Assembly (NCBI GenBank): GCA_027031185.1
Contig: JALVEF010000336.1
Location: 1 to 9,496, forward strand
Direction of reading: 5' to 3'
Length of the DNA stretch: 9,496 nt
From: Saprospiraceae bacterium
GTDB lineage: Bacteria; Bacteroidota; Bacteroidia; Chitinophagales; Saprospiraceae
The position numbers and the translations under genes were made by a program. Below the pieces are notes generated by a model. It worked only from the letters and a program-made list of their open reading frames with translations. It was not told the DNA's origin and did no database searches. Below, piece after piece: positions 1 through 7,466 of this stretch (positions are counted from its first letter, which is position 1; each line of letters opens with the position of its first letter).

Positions 1-13
1 GTTCAAGGTCGAA

Positions 14-56
14 GTCAAAAGCGCAGCCGTAGCAGCGCTACGGTGAGCATTTTGAC
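14..56. repeat. REP-like imperfect palindrome (stem-loop)
   Basis: The outer arms GTCAAAA (14-20) and TTTTGAC (50-56) are exact reverse complements. The inner arms CCGTAGC (27-33) and GCTACGG (37-43) are also exact, around the 3-nt loop AGC. Between them GC/GC and CA/TG pairs can form with one mismatch and two single-base bulges, giving a stem of about 18 bp. No T-run follows, so it is not a textbook terminator. It could be a dispersed intergenic palindrome or the 3' end structure of a gene lying to the left of the window. Confidence 0.6.
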
Positions 57-66
57 GAAGAGATTG

Positions 67-102
67 GGCAAATTTGCCGCAAATAAACTCGTAAACCGGT
101 TT
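67..102. promoter_or_regulatory. Pair of short perfect palindromes, possible operator sites
   Basis: GGCAAATTTGCC (67-78) is a perfect 12-bp palindrome and AAACCGGTTT (93-102) a perfect 10-bp palindrome. Their centres are 25 bp apart. Such dyads can be binding sites for dimeric regulators, but no promoter has been placed next to them and no regulator gene is in the window. Chance or membership of a larger repeat is quite possible. Confidence 0.2.
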
Positions 103-130
103 GATCTGTACATACTGGCTTCAACAGAAA

Positions 131-178
131 CAAAAATGCCTATTTTATCCCTAAAAACAGGAGCACCTAAACAGTTAC
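131..178 (+). repeat. Single diverged copy of the rimP-upstream A/T-tract repeat
   Basis: The 14 bases acctaaacagttac (165-178) are the exact reverse complement of 9373-9386 upstream of rimP. Similarity continues leftward through an aaaaacag block (153-160) and an atttta block (142-147), with the same overall length as in the other copy (37 nt from atttta to the terminal gttac). A/T tracts are centred near 134, 144.5 and 155, about one helical turn apart, which is the pattern of intrinsically bent DNA. The copy points toward uvrB in the same sense that the other copies point toward rimP. Confidence 0.6.
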
Positions 179-371
179 AACTATTCATCTCTTCACTGAC
201 AATTTTTTTGGGCAGCAAAGTCGAATAAGTTCAATGTTTGCCAATGTGGTTCGCCCGTGTTTCTCATCAAAGTTTCCACGCCCAAACGTGAGCGCTTTCC
301 TACAAACTGTTACGGCTTTTATTCGTTATCTTCGTGGGCGACATAGCCCCGTAACGGGATTATCCATGCCC

Positions 372-417
372 GCCCGTGCGCCTTATGGCTCGGGGGCGAG
401 CCATAAGGCGCACGGGC
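372..417. repeat. Perfect 21-bp inverted repeat with a GGGG loop, just before uvrB
   Basis: The arm at 372-392 is an exact reverse complement of the arm at 397-417, separated by the four bases GGGG (393-396). It is GC-rich, ends 20 nt before the uvrB ATG, and would form a very stable hairpin in a uvrB leader transcript. No T-run follows. It may be a mobile palindromic repeat, a leader structure affecting uvrB translation or mRNA stability, or a protein site. The perfect arms suggest either recent insertion or selection on pairing. Confidence 0.75.
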
Positions 418-437
418 ACATTAACCGAACGAACGAC

Positions 438-2450
438 ATGGGCTTTAAACTGCATTCCAAATTCAAGCCGACAGGAGACCAACCACAGGCGATCGAAGCG
501 CTGGTAAACGGCATTGAATCCGGCGCCCCGGCCCAGGTATTGTTGGGTGTGACCGGCTCCGGCAAGACCTTCACCATGGCCAACGTCATCGCCCGGCTCA
601 ACCGCCCGACTTTGATCCTGACCCACAACAAGACACTGACCGCCCAGTTGTACGGTGAGTTTAAGGAGTTCTTTCCGGAAAATGCCGTCGAGTACTTTGT
701 CTCCTACTACGACTATTACCAGCCGGAAGCCTACATTGCCCATGCCGACTTGTACATTGAAAAGGACTTGCAGATCAATGAAGAAGTGGACAAACTCCGC
801 TTGAAAGCCACCTCCGCCCTGCTGTCCGGACGACGGGACGTCATCGTCGTGGCCTCGGTATCATGCATCTATGGTATGGGCAATCCCCAAGAGTTCAAGA
901 AAGGTATTATCCAAATCGCCGAAGGCGATAAACTCTCCAGAAACAGATTCCTGTACGACCTGGCCGATGCGCTTTACAACCGCAACGACACAGACCTGAC
1001 CCGCGGCGCCTTCCGGGTCAAAGGCGATACCGTGGATATCAACCTGCCTTACGTGGACTACGGCTATCGTGTCACCTTTTTCGGTAATGAAATCGAAAGT
1101 ATCGAAATCATAGACCCGGCCACCGGCAAGCGTGGCGAACGTCTTGAAAATGCCTTCATCTATCCAGCCAATCTTTACCTGGCTCCAAAGGAGCGACTCC
1201 CCCAAATCATCCGCGAAATCGAAGACGAGATGTTTGCCCAGCGCGACTTCTTTGTCCGCGAAGGCAAACTGCTGGAAGCCAAGCGCATCGAAGAGCGCGT
1301 CAACTACGACTTGGAGATGATCCGCGAATTGGGCTATTGCTCCGGCATCGAAAACTACTCCCGATTCTTTGACAATCGCGCCCCGGGCACGCGGCCGTTC
1401 TGCTTGCTCGACTACTTCCCCGACGACTATATCACGTTTATTGATGAAAGCCATGTCACCGTACCCCAGCTGCGCGCCATGTGGGGCGGTGACCGCGCAC
1501 GCAAACAGTCCCTGGTCAATTTCGGCTTCCGCCTGCCGTCCGCGCTCGACAACCGTCCGCTCAGCTTCGACGAATTTAATGCCATCACCAATCAAATCAT
1601 CTACGTGAGCGCTACCCCGGGCGACTACGAACTGGAGCAAACGGGCGGTGAAATTGTCGAACAAATCATTCGCCCCACCGGCCTGCTCGACCCCCCGATC
1701 GAAGTGCGCCCCGCCACGAATCAGATAGACGACTTGCTCCACGAAATCCGACTCCGCATCCGGCGCGACGAACGCGTTTTAGTCACCACTTTGACCAAGC
1801 GCATGGCCGAAGAGCTGGCAGAATATCTCGTCTCATTCGACATCAAAACCCGCTATATCCATTCCGAAGTGGACACACTGGAGCGCGTGGAAATCCTGCG
1901 CGACCTGCGCCTGGGCGAATTTGACGTCCTTGTCGGCGTCAACCTGCTGCGCGAAGGCCTGGACCTGCCCGAAGTCTCTTTGGTGGCCATTCTGGACGCC
2001 GACAAGGAAGGCTTCCTGCGCAACGAACGCTCCCTGACCCAGACGGCTGGACGCGCCGCCCGCAATCCAAACAGCCTGGTCATCTTCTATGCCGACAAGG
2101 TCTCCAGGGCCATGCAGGCCACTATTGACGAAACCAACCGCCGCCGGAGCCTGCAGCTGGCATACAATGAAAAACACGGCATCGTGCCCCAATCCCTCCG
2201 CAAAACCCGCGAAGAAATCCTCAACAAAAAATCCATCCTCGACATCCGACCGGAGCAGCACGGATATAAAACCACCGAAACGGAACACAAAGTAGCAGAC
2301 CCCATCATCGCCTATATGTCCCGGGAACAGCTCGAAAAGGCCATCAAGGCCACCGAAGCCAAAATGAAGAAGGCCGCCAAAGAAGAAGACTTTATCTCCG
2401 CTGCTCAGTATCGCGATGAACTCTTTGCATTGAAAAAACATCTGAAGTAG
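438..2450 (+). CDS. uvrB: UvrABC system protein B (excision nuclease subunit)
   Basis: UvrB takes over damaged DNA from UvrA, uses ATP to probe the lesion by strand separation, and recruits UvrC for dual incision in nucleotide excision repair. I place the start at the ATG at 438, giving 670 residues, because the protein then begins MGFKLHSKFKPTGDQP, the usual UvrB N-terminus, and has normal length. Visible features are Walker A GVTGSGKT (37-44), the aromatic beta-hairpin YYDYYQPEAYI (90-100) that inserts between DNA strands, Walker B-type DESH (336-339), helicase motifs SATPGDYE (391-398) and QTAGRAARN (535-543), and a C-terminal UVR motif (about 625-665) for UvrC contact. All key residues appear intact. 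There is no Shine-Dalgarno sequence, and a strong hairpin ends 20 nt before the start. It is followed after 35 nt by the glycosyltransferase, so cotranscription is likely. Confidence 0.97.
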   Translation: MGFKLHSKFKPTGDQPQAIEALVNGIESGAPAQVLLGVTGSGKTFTMANVIARLNRPTLILTHNKTLTAQLYGEFKEFFPENAVEYFVSYYDYYQPEAYIAHADLYIEKDLQINEEVDKLRLKATSALLSGRRDVIVVASVSCIYGMGNPQEFKKGIIQIAEGDKLSRNRFLYDLADALYNRNDTDLTRGAFRVKGDTVDINLPYVDYGYRVTFFGNEIESIEIIDPATGKRGERLENAFIYPANLYLAPKERLPQIIREIEDEMFAQRDFFVREGKLLEAKRIEERVNYDLEMIRELGYCSGIENYSRFFDNRAPGTRPFCLLDYFPDDYITFIDESHVTVPQLRAMWGGDRARKQSLVNFGFRLPSALDNRPLSFDEFNAITNQIIYVSATPGDYELEQTGGEIVEQIIRPTGLLDPPIEVRPATNQIDDLLHEIRLRIRRDERVLVTTLTKRMAEELAEYLVSFDIKTRYIHSEVDTLERVEILRDLRLGEFDVLVGVNLLREGLDLPEVSLVAILDADKEGFLRNERSLTQTAGRAARNPNSLVIFYADKVSRAMQATIDETNRRRSLQLAYNEKHGIVPQSLRKTREEILNKKSILDIRPEQHGYKTTETEHKVADPIIAYMSREQLEKAIKATEAKMKKAAKEEDFISAAQYRDELFALKKHLK

Positions 2451-2485
2451 CGCGCTATGCGTATCTTGCCAAAAAACTGCCTCTG

Positions 2486-3625
2486 GTGAATATTGTCCTT
2501 TTGGGTCCGGCGTATCCCTATCGCGGCGGCCTGGCATCGTTTAATGAACGCCTGGCCCGTGAACTGCAACAGCGGGGGCACCGCGTGCATATCATCACTT
2601 TTACCAAGCAGTATCCAGATTTTTTGTTCCCCGGCAAGACACAATTCAGCAATAGCCCGCCGCCGACCGGCCTCCAAATCAGCCGGATGGTACACGCCTA
2701 CCAACCCTTAAACTGGTACCGCGTGGGACGACGTCTGCAAGCTATGGATTTTGACCTGTTAGTCACCAGATTTTGGCTCCCCTTTATGGGACCGGCACTC
2801 GGCACCATACTGAAACAAGCAAAGAAAAACCGCCGGATAAAGACGGTCGCTATCATTGACAACATCATCCCCCACGAAAAACGCCCGGGCGACAAGGTAC
2901 TAACGAAATACTTCGTCAAACAGGTGGACCGTTTTATTGTCTTGTCAAAATTCGTTGGTCACCAACTCCGTGCGTTTACCAAAACCAAACCCATCGCCTA
3001 CTCGCCGCATCCACTCTTTGACAACTACGGAGCTCCGACTCCCCGGGATGAAGCATTGCAATACCTGGGACTGGACAGTCACCGGAGATACCTCCTGTTT
3101 TTTGGTTTTATCCGCGCCTACAAGGGCCTGGATATTCTCTTGCAAGCTATGGCGTCGGAGCGCTTGCGCAACCTGCCGGTGCACCTAATCGTCGGCGGCG
3201 AGTTTTATGATCGCGAGGAAAAATACCTATCGCTCATCAAACAGCACGGTCTTAGTGACCGGGTGCATCTGTTCACCCGTTTTATACCGGACAATGAAGT
3301 GAAGTATTTCTTCAGTGCGGCGGATTTGGTCGTGCAACCCTACCGGTCGGCCACACAAAGTGGCATTTCCCAGATAGCCATGCATTTTGGCGTGCCGATG
3401 GTCGTAACGGATGTGGGCGGGCTGCGCGAAATTGTGAAAGACGGCACGACAGGCTTGCTGGCTGACCCCGATCCGGCATCCGTAGCCGGTGCCATTGCCC
3501 GGTTTTTCTCCGGGATAAACCAAGAAGCCATGCGGACCGAAATACAAAAAGAGCGCGTACTGTTTGAATGGGACCATTTTGTCCAAACACTGCTGGATGA
3601 TGAAGGAGATACAATCCATTATTGA
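2486..3625 (+). CDS. GT-B fold glycosyltransferase, family 4-like
   Basis: Predicted cytoplasmic or membrane-associated retaining glycosyltransferase of 379 residues, likely acting in surface polysaccharide or LPS synthesis; donor and acceptor cannot be read from the sequence. The N-terminal Rossmann domain has the glycine-rich loop LLGPAYPYRGG (5-15). The C-terminal glycosyltransferase group 1 domain begins near FGFIRAYKGLD (206-216) and continues through the donor-site segment QPYRSATQSGISQIA (284-298) and VVTDVGGLREIV (306-317). In that segment the acidic residues of the classic EX7E motif are replaced by Gln/Ser-type residues, which I believe is usual for this Bacteroidota subfamily. The start is GTG, chosen because it sits right at the first beta strand (NIVLLGP) and no in-frame ATG lies just upstream. 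Its 3' end overlaps gmhA by 26 nt, and the gmhAB genes suggest a heptose-containing glycan (inference). Confidence 0.88.
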   Translation: MNIVLLGPAYPYRGGLASFNERLARELQQRGHRVHIITFTKQYPDFLFPGKTQFSNSPPPTGLQISRMVHAYQPLNWYRVGRRLQAMDFDLLVTRFWLPFMGPALGTILKQAKKNRRIKTVAIIDNIIPHEKRPGDKVLTKYFVKQVDRFIVLSKFVGHQLRAFTKTKPIAYSPHPLFDNYGAPTPRDEALQYLGLDSHRRYLLFFGFIRAYKGLDILLQAMASERLRNLPVHLIVGGEFYDREEKYLSLIKQHGLSDRVHLFTRFIPDNEVKYFFSAADLVVQPYRSATQSGISQIAMHFGVPMVVTDVGGLREIVKDGTTGLLADPDPASVAGAIARFFSGINQEAMRTEIQKERVLFEWDHFVQTLLDDEGDTIHY

Positions 3626-4172
3626 GTCAAGTATTGCGGTAAAGCAAGCACTTGCGGCGGATCCCGTTTTGATGCATGGGATTCAGGACTTGGTGAATCG
3701 TATCAGCACCACATTCCGGGAAGGCGGCAAAGTCCTGCTGTGCGGCAATGGCGGCAGTGCTGCCGATGCGCAGCACATCGCAGCCGAGCTGTCGGGCAGA
3801 TTTTACAAAGACCGCCCGGCGCTGTTTGCCGAAGCGTTGCACGTCAATACCTCCTATCTGACGGCTGTGGCCAATGACTTCGGATATGAAGAAGTATTTG
3901 CCAGACTCGTCACCGGCATGGGAAAACCCGGGGATTTGTTGATCGGGCTGTCCACTTCCGGTGAATCCGAAAATGTGCTCCGTGCGGTCCAAACAGCCCG
4001 AAGCCGGCAGCTATTCACCGTCGGGATGACCGGGGCCGGTGGCGGACGATTGAGCGCACATTGCGACCTTTGGATCGGTGTACCTTCGGATGACACGCCA
4101 CGCATTCAGGAAGCTCACCTGCTGATCGGCCATATCGTCTGTGAATTGGTTGAAAGAGACTTGTTTCCATGA
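3600..4172 (+). CDS. gmhA: Sedoheptulose 7-phosphate isomerase
   Basis: Converts sedoheptulose 7-phosphate to D-glycero-D-manno-heptose 7-phosphate, the first committed step to nucleotide-activated heptose. The protein has one SIS domain of 190 residues, the usual GmhA length. It shows the family signature CGNGGSAADAQHIAAE (48-63), the phosphate-binding STSGESENV (118-126), and RIQEAHLLIGH (168-178). By comparison with characterised GmhA enzymes, H59, E63, Q170 and H178 are the expected metal-binding and catalytic residues and all are present. The ATG at 3600 is chosen for family length; an adjacent in-frame ATG at 3597 would add one residue. The gene starts inside the end of the glycosyltransferase gene and its stop overlaps the gmhB start in ATGA, so translational coupling is likely. 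Confidence 0.95.
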   Translation: MKEIQSIIESSIAVKQALAADPVLMHGIQDLVNRISTTFREGGKVLLCGNGGSAADAQHIAAELSGRFYKDRPALFAEALHVNTSYLTAVANDFGYEEVFARLVTGMGKPGDLLIGLSTSGESENVLRAVQTARSRQLFTVGMTGAGGGRLSAHCDLWIGVPSDDTPRIQEAHLLIGHIVCELVERDLFP

Positions 4173-4735
4173 AGAAATCACTGTCTGAATTGGCCGCACG
4201 TATCACGCCCGAATGGACTTTATTTTTGGACCGGGACGGCGTCATCAACCGGCTCCTGGTCAATGACTACGTAAAACGGCCGGACGCTCTGGAGATTCTA
4301 CCCGGTGTGCCGGAGACCATCGCCCGACTCAACCGCTTGTTTAAGTATATCATCGTAGTCACCAATCAACAAGGCGTAGGAAAAGGCCTGATGACGGCAG
4401 CCGATCTGGAGGAGGTCCACAATCATCTCCGGCAACAGGTAGAAAGGGCCGGCGGCCGGCTAACGGCCATCTACGCTTGCACCCGGCGAAGCGATGAGCC
4501 CGGCAACTGCCGCAAACCGGCACCCCATCTAGCCCTGCGTGCCCGCCGTGACTACCCGGATATAGACTTCTCCAAATCTATCATGGTAGGAGACCAAGAT
4601 ACAGATATTGAATTTGGGGCACGTCTGGGGATGGTCACGATTTGGGTAAGCGACCGGCCCGGCGCTTTCACCGGCGCCCACTTTCCCGATTACATTATTC
4701 GTGCACTGAGAGAACTGGATGCACTGAGTGTTTAG
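4169..4735 (+). CDS. gmhB: HAD-family heptose bisphosphate phosphatase
   Basis: Predicted D-glycero-D-manno-heptose 1,7-bisphosphate 7-phosphatase, the step after GmhA and a sugar kinase not found here. The protein has 188 residues. HAD motifs are visible: the nucleophile and acid/base pair in LDRDGVIN (D21, D23), motif II TNQQGVGKG (65-73), the motif III lysine in CRKP (K116) and motif IV GDQDTDIEFG (D142, D146). The zinc loop of classical GmhB (C-x-H ... C-x-C) is shortened: only C104 and C114 remain, the histidine is gone, and the second Cys pair is reduced to one. HisB-N-type histidinol phosphatases share this fold, but the ATGA overlap with gmhA favours the heptose role. The TAG stop lies across the infB stop on the other strand. 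Confidence 0.88.
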   Translation: MKKSLSELAARITPEWTLFLDRDGVINRLLVNDYVKRPDALEILPGVPETIARLNRLFKYIIVVTNQQGVGKGLMTAADLEEVHNHLRQQVERAGGRLTAIYACTRRSDEPGNCRKPAPHLALRARRDYPDIDFSKSIMVGDQDTDIEFGARLGMVTIWVSDRPGAFTGAHFPDYIIRALRELDALSV

Positions 4736-7434
4736 CTCAGGGTGGCCCGGACTTCATCCACGACATAAAACTCCAACTCGTCGCCGACCTTTATATCGTT
4801 GTAATTTTTGATAGTGAGCCCACACTCCATACCGGCCCGGACTTCTTTCACATCATCCTTGAATCGCTTGAGCGACCCCAGTTCCGCCCTGACGTTTTCT
4901 TTTGTTGGATAGATGACGATACCGTTGCGGATAATGCGCACATAAGCATCCCGGGTCACCTTACCGGACTGGATCATACACCCGGCCACCTTGCCAATGC
5001 GGGAGATGGAATACACTTCACGCACTTCGGCATAACCGATGACTTCTTCTTCCTGCACAGGCTCCAGCATGCCTTCCATAGCGGATTTGATATCCTCAAT
5101 GGCGGCATAGATGACATTGTAGGTTTTGATCTGCACCTTTTCGCGCTCGGCCATGGTACGTGCGGCAGCGGATGGGCGGACCTGGAAGCCGATGATAATC
5201 GCATCGGAGGCCGAGGCCAGCAAGACATCGCTCTCCGTCACTTGGCCTACCGCCTTATGAATGACATTCACCTGGATGGTCTCCACACTAAGCTTGATGA
5301 GCGAATCGGCCAATGCCTCGACGGAACCGTCGGTGTCGGCCTTGACGATCAACTTCAGTTCTTTGAAGTTGCCAAGCGCCAGCCGGCGTCCGATTTCATC
5401 CAGACTGATGCGTTTCTGGGCGCGGTTGGACTGCTCCCGTTTGATTTGTGCGACCTTGGACGCGATGCGGCGGGCTTCAGCATCGGAGGGCACTACCTTA
5501 AACAATTCGCCGGCAGCCGGTGCACCGTTGAGCCCCATAATCATCGCCGGCATAGCCGGCCCCACTTCCTTGATGCGCTGATCCAAGTCGTTGATGATGG
5601 CCTTGACTCTACCGAAATACTCACCGGCCACCAGTGTATCTCCCACGCGCAACGTACCCTTTTGGGGCATCAACTTGGCGATATAGCCGCGTCCTTTGTC
5701 CAAAGCTGCTTCGATAATGTAGCCTTTGGCCGGGCGATCCGGATTGGCCTTTAGCTCCATCAACTCGGCTTGGAGCAGTATTTTTTCCAGCAGACTTTCA
5801 ACCCCCTGCCCCGTCTTAGCTGAAATATCTTCGGACAAGTACTCTCCGCCCCAGTCTTCGACCAGCAAGTTCATTTCTGCCAGTTCCTGTTTGATGCGCT
5901 CGGGATTGGCGCCTTCTTTGTCCACCTTGTTGATCGCAAATATGATGGGCACGGCAGCCGCCTGAGCGTGAGAAATCGCCTCCCGGGTCTGTGGCATGAT
6001 ACTGTCATCGGCGGCGATAACAATGACAGCGATGTCGGTCATCTTCGCTCCGCGGGCACGCATCGCCGTAAAAGCTTCGTGACCGGGCGTATCCAGGAAG
6101 GTGATACGCTTGTCACCGACATTGACCGAATAAGCGCCGATGTGTTGAGTAATACCTCCGGCTTCCGATGCGGCCACACGCGATTGGCGGATGTAGTCCA
6201 GCAGCGAAGTTTTACCGTGATCCACATGTCCCATGATAGTGACGATGGGCGGGCGCGGCTTCAAGTCGGCTTCATCATCCAGGTCGTCCTCCATCGTCAT
6301 ATCCAATTCATCTTCGGGCGAGATAAATTGGACTTCTTTGCCAAATTCACTGGCAATCAGTTCGATGATCTCCGCATCCACACGCTGATTGATGGAGACC
6401 ATAACCCCCAATTCGAAGCATTTGGAAATAATTTCGGTGGGGGACACATCCAGCAGTCCAGCCAACTCGGATACGGTGATAAACTCCGTCACTTGGAGCA
6501 CATTGGTATCCTGGACACCATCTTGTGCGGCCTTTTCCGCTTTTTCACCGCGTTTTTTGCGTCGGCGACGTTGAGCTTCTTTAGAAGCCCCGGCGGTGAT
6601 TTTTGCGATGGTCTTTTTCAGTTCTTTTTCAACTTCCTGCGTACTGACCTCCTTGACTTCCGGTTTGGCCTTTTGAGATTTTTTGGTCCGTTCCGGTTTG
6701 AGTTTGGGTTTACCATCGGCGCCGGTTTTCGCGACTTTCTTGATTTTGCGCTTTCGCTTTTTGGTGCGGCCGCTGGGCTCCAGTTTGGACTGGTCAATTT
6801 TACCGACGACTTTGATACCTGGCAGGCGGTCCGCCTTGGCACGGACCACTTCTGTTTTCTCTGATTGTTTTTCTTCCGGAGAGATTACCGGCTCCGCCGG
6901 TTCGGTTTGGGTTTCGGTTTTGTCTTTGGGGGGCGGTGCTTCGGGCGCAGCCGGTTCTGGCTTTGGTTTGGGCGATTCGGACTTCTTTTTTTTCGGTTTG
7001 TCGAGGTCTATTTTACCCACTACCTTGGGGCCGGTCAAGACGGTACGGCTCACGCGGTCTTCCGTGGGTGCCGGGGGCTCATCCTGCTTGGGAGGTGTCT
7101 GGCCGGGAGTGACTTCATCCGGTACCTTTTCCGGAGGCGTAGAGGCACTATCCTCTTTTTTGGGAGCAAAGAGGCTGTCCGGCGTGGCCGGTTTCTTTTC
7201 CGGCTCCGGGGACGGGGTTTTGGGGGCTACTTTGCCGATCACAATGCTTTCGGCTTGTTGTTTCTCCACCATGGAGCCACGAAACTCTTTGATCAGGGCT
7301 TCATACATTTCATCCGATATCTTCGCATTGGGCTTATCGGTGATTTCGAAGCCATTGTCATTGAGAAAGCTCACAATGCGGGATGTAGCCACATTTAGCT
7401 CCGTAGCAGTCTTGACTAAGTTGCGTTTTGCCAT
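4732..7434 (-). CDS. infB: Translation initiation factor IF-2
   Basis: GTPase that brings initiator tRNA to the 30S subunit and promotes 50S joining. At 900 residues it is a full-length Bacteroidota-type protein. Order of parts: N-terminal IF2_N-like module (about 1-50); low-complexity Lys/Pro/Glu linker (about 55-300) with two VVGKID motifs (138-143, 209-214); a second IF2_N-like module (about 314-365); then the G domain with G1 GHVDHGKT (402-409), G2 GGITQHIGA (426-434), G3 DTPGH (448-452), G4 NKVD (502-505) and G5 SAK (538-540); then beta-barrel domains and the C-terminal initiator-tRNA-binding domain (about 800-900). The start MAKRNLVKTATELNV fits the family. It follows nusA after an unusual 181-nt structured spacer and ends overlapping gmhB. 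No Shine-Dalgarno is visible; the leader just before the ATG is A/T-rich. Confidence 0.97.
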   Translation of the reverse strand: MAKRNLVKTATELNVATSRIVSFLNDNGFEITDKPNAKISDEMYEALIKEFRGSMVEKQQAESIVIGKVAPKTPSPEPEKKPATPDSLFAPKKEDSASTPPEKVPDEVTPGQTPPKQDEPPAPTEDRVSRTVLTGPKVVGKIDLDKPKKKKSESPKPKPEPAAPEAPPPKDKTETQTEPAEPVISPEEKQSEKTEVVRAKADRLPGIKVVGKIDQSKLEPSGRTKKRKRKIKKVAKTGADGKPKLKPERTKKSQKAKPEVKEVSTQEVEKELKKTIAKITAGASKEAQRRRRKKRGEKAEKAAQDGVQDTNVLQVTEFITVSELAGLLDVSPTEIISKCFELGVMVSINQRVDAEIIELIASEFGKEVQFISPEDELDMTMEDDLDDEADLKPRPPIVTIMGHVDHGKTSLLDYIRQSRVAASEAGGITQHIGAYSVNVGDKRITFLDTPGHEAFTAMRARGAKMTDIAVIVIAADDSIMPQTREAISHAQAAAVPIIFAINKVDKEGANPERIKQELAEMNLLVEDWGGEYLSEDISAKTGQGVESLLEKILLQAELMELKANPDRPAKGYIIEAALDKGRGYIAKLMPQKGTLRVGDTLVAGEYFGRVKAIINDLDQRIKEVGPAMPAMIMGLNGAPAAGELFKVVPSDAEARRIASKVAQIKREQSNRAQKRISLDEIGRRLALGNFKELKLIVKADTDGSVEALADSLIKLSVETIQVNVIHKAVGQVTESDVLLASASDAIIIGFQVRPSAAARTMAEREKVQIKTYNVIYAAIEDIKSAMEGMLEPVQEEEVIGYAEVREVYSISRIGKVAGCMIQSGKVTRDAYVRIIRNGIVIYPTKENVRAELGSLKRFKDDVKEVRAGMECGLTIKNYNDIKVGDELEFYVVDEVRATLS

Positions 7435-7465
7435 ATATAGGTTTAGTATTTTCCTTTCGGAAAAT
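7435..7465 (-). promoter_or_regulatory. infB leader hairpin with GAAA tetraloop
   Basis: On the transcribed strand, ATTTTCC (7465-7459) pairs exactly with GGAAAAT (7454-7448) around the loop GAAA (7458-7455), a GNRA tetraloop closed by C-G. Only 13 nt, ACTAAACCTATAT, separate the stem from the infB ATG, so the hairpin sits at the edge of the ribosome landing site. GNRA loops are exceptionally stable and often make tertiary or protein contacts. A role in tuning IF2 translation is inference. Confidence 0.5.
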
Positions 7466-7466
7466 C

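Larger units (their letters stand above)
1..437. other. Gene-free leader upstream of uvrB, rich in palindromes
   Basis: No convincing gene lies here. The one short plus-strand reading frame (43-228) resembles no family I know and runs across a repeat. The stretch holds a hairpin (14-56), two short perfect palindromes (67-78, 93-102), an A/T-tract repeat (131-178), a small inverted repeat around 348-358 (cccgt-a-acggg) and a perfect 21-bp inverted repeat (372-417). A weak candidate for a Bacteroidota-type promoter is TTTG at 207-210 followed by AATGTTTG at 233-240. This has one mismatch to TAnnTTTG and a 22-nt spacer, so it is only suggestive. The uvrB frame is open back to an ATG at 234, but those extra 68 codons look non-coding because they run through the perfect palindrome. 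Confidence 0.7.

Noticed and set aside
43..228. 61-codon plus-strand reading frame at the left edge
   Set aside because: It overlaps the hairpin and the A/T-tract repeat and shows no recognisable domain.
234..437. N-terminal extension of uvrB from an upstream ATG
   Set aside because: The 68 extra residues resemble no UvrB, run through the perfect palindrome at 372-417, and would give an over-long protein; the ATG at 438 gives the family start and length.
861..1742. Long minus-strand frame (293 codons) opposite uvrB
   Set aside because: It mirrors a strongly conserved gene; such frames arise from codon bias and the product looks like no known family.
4642..5754. 370-codon plus-strand frame opposite infB
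   Set aside because: It is antisense to conserved IF2 domains, overlaps the end of gmhB, and has no recognisable domain.
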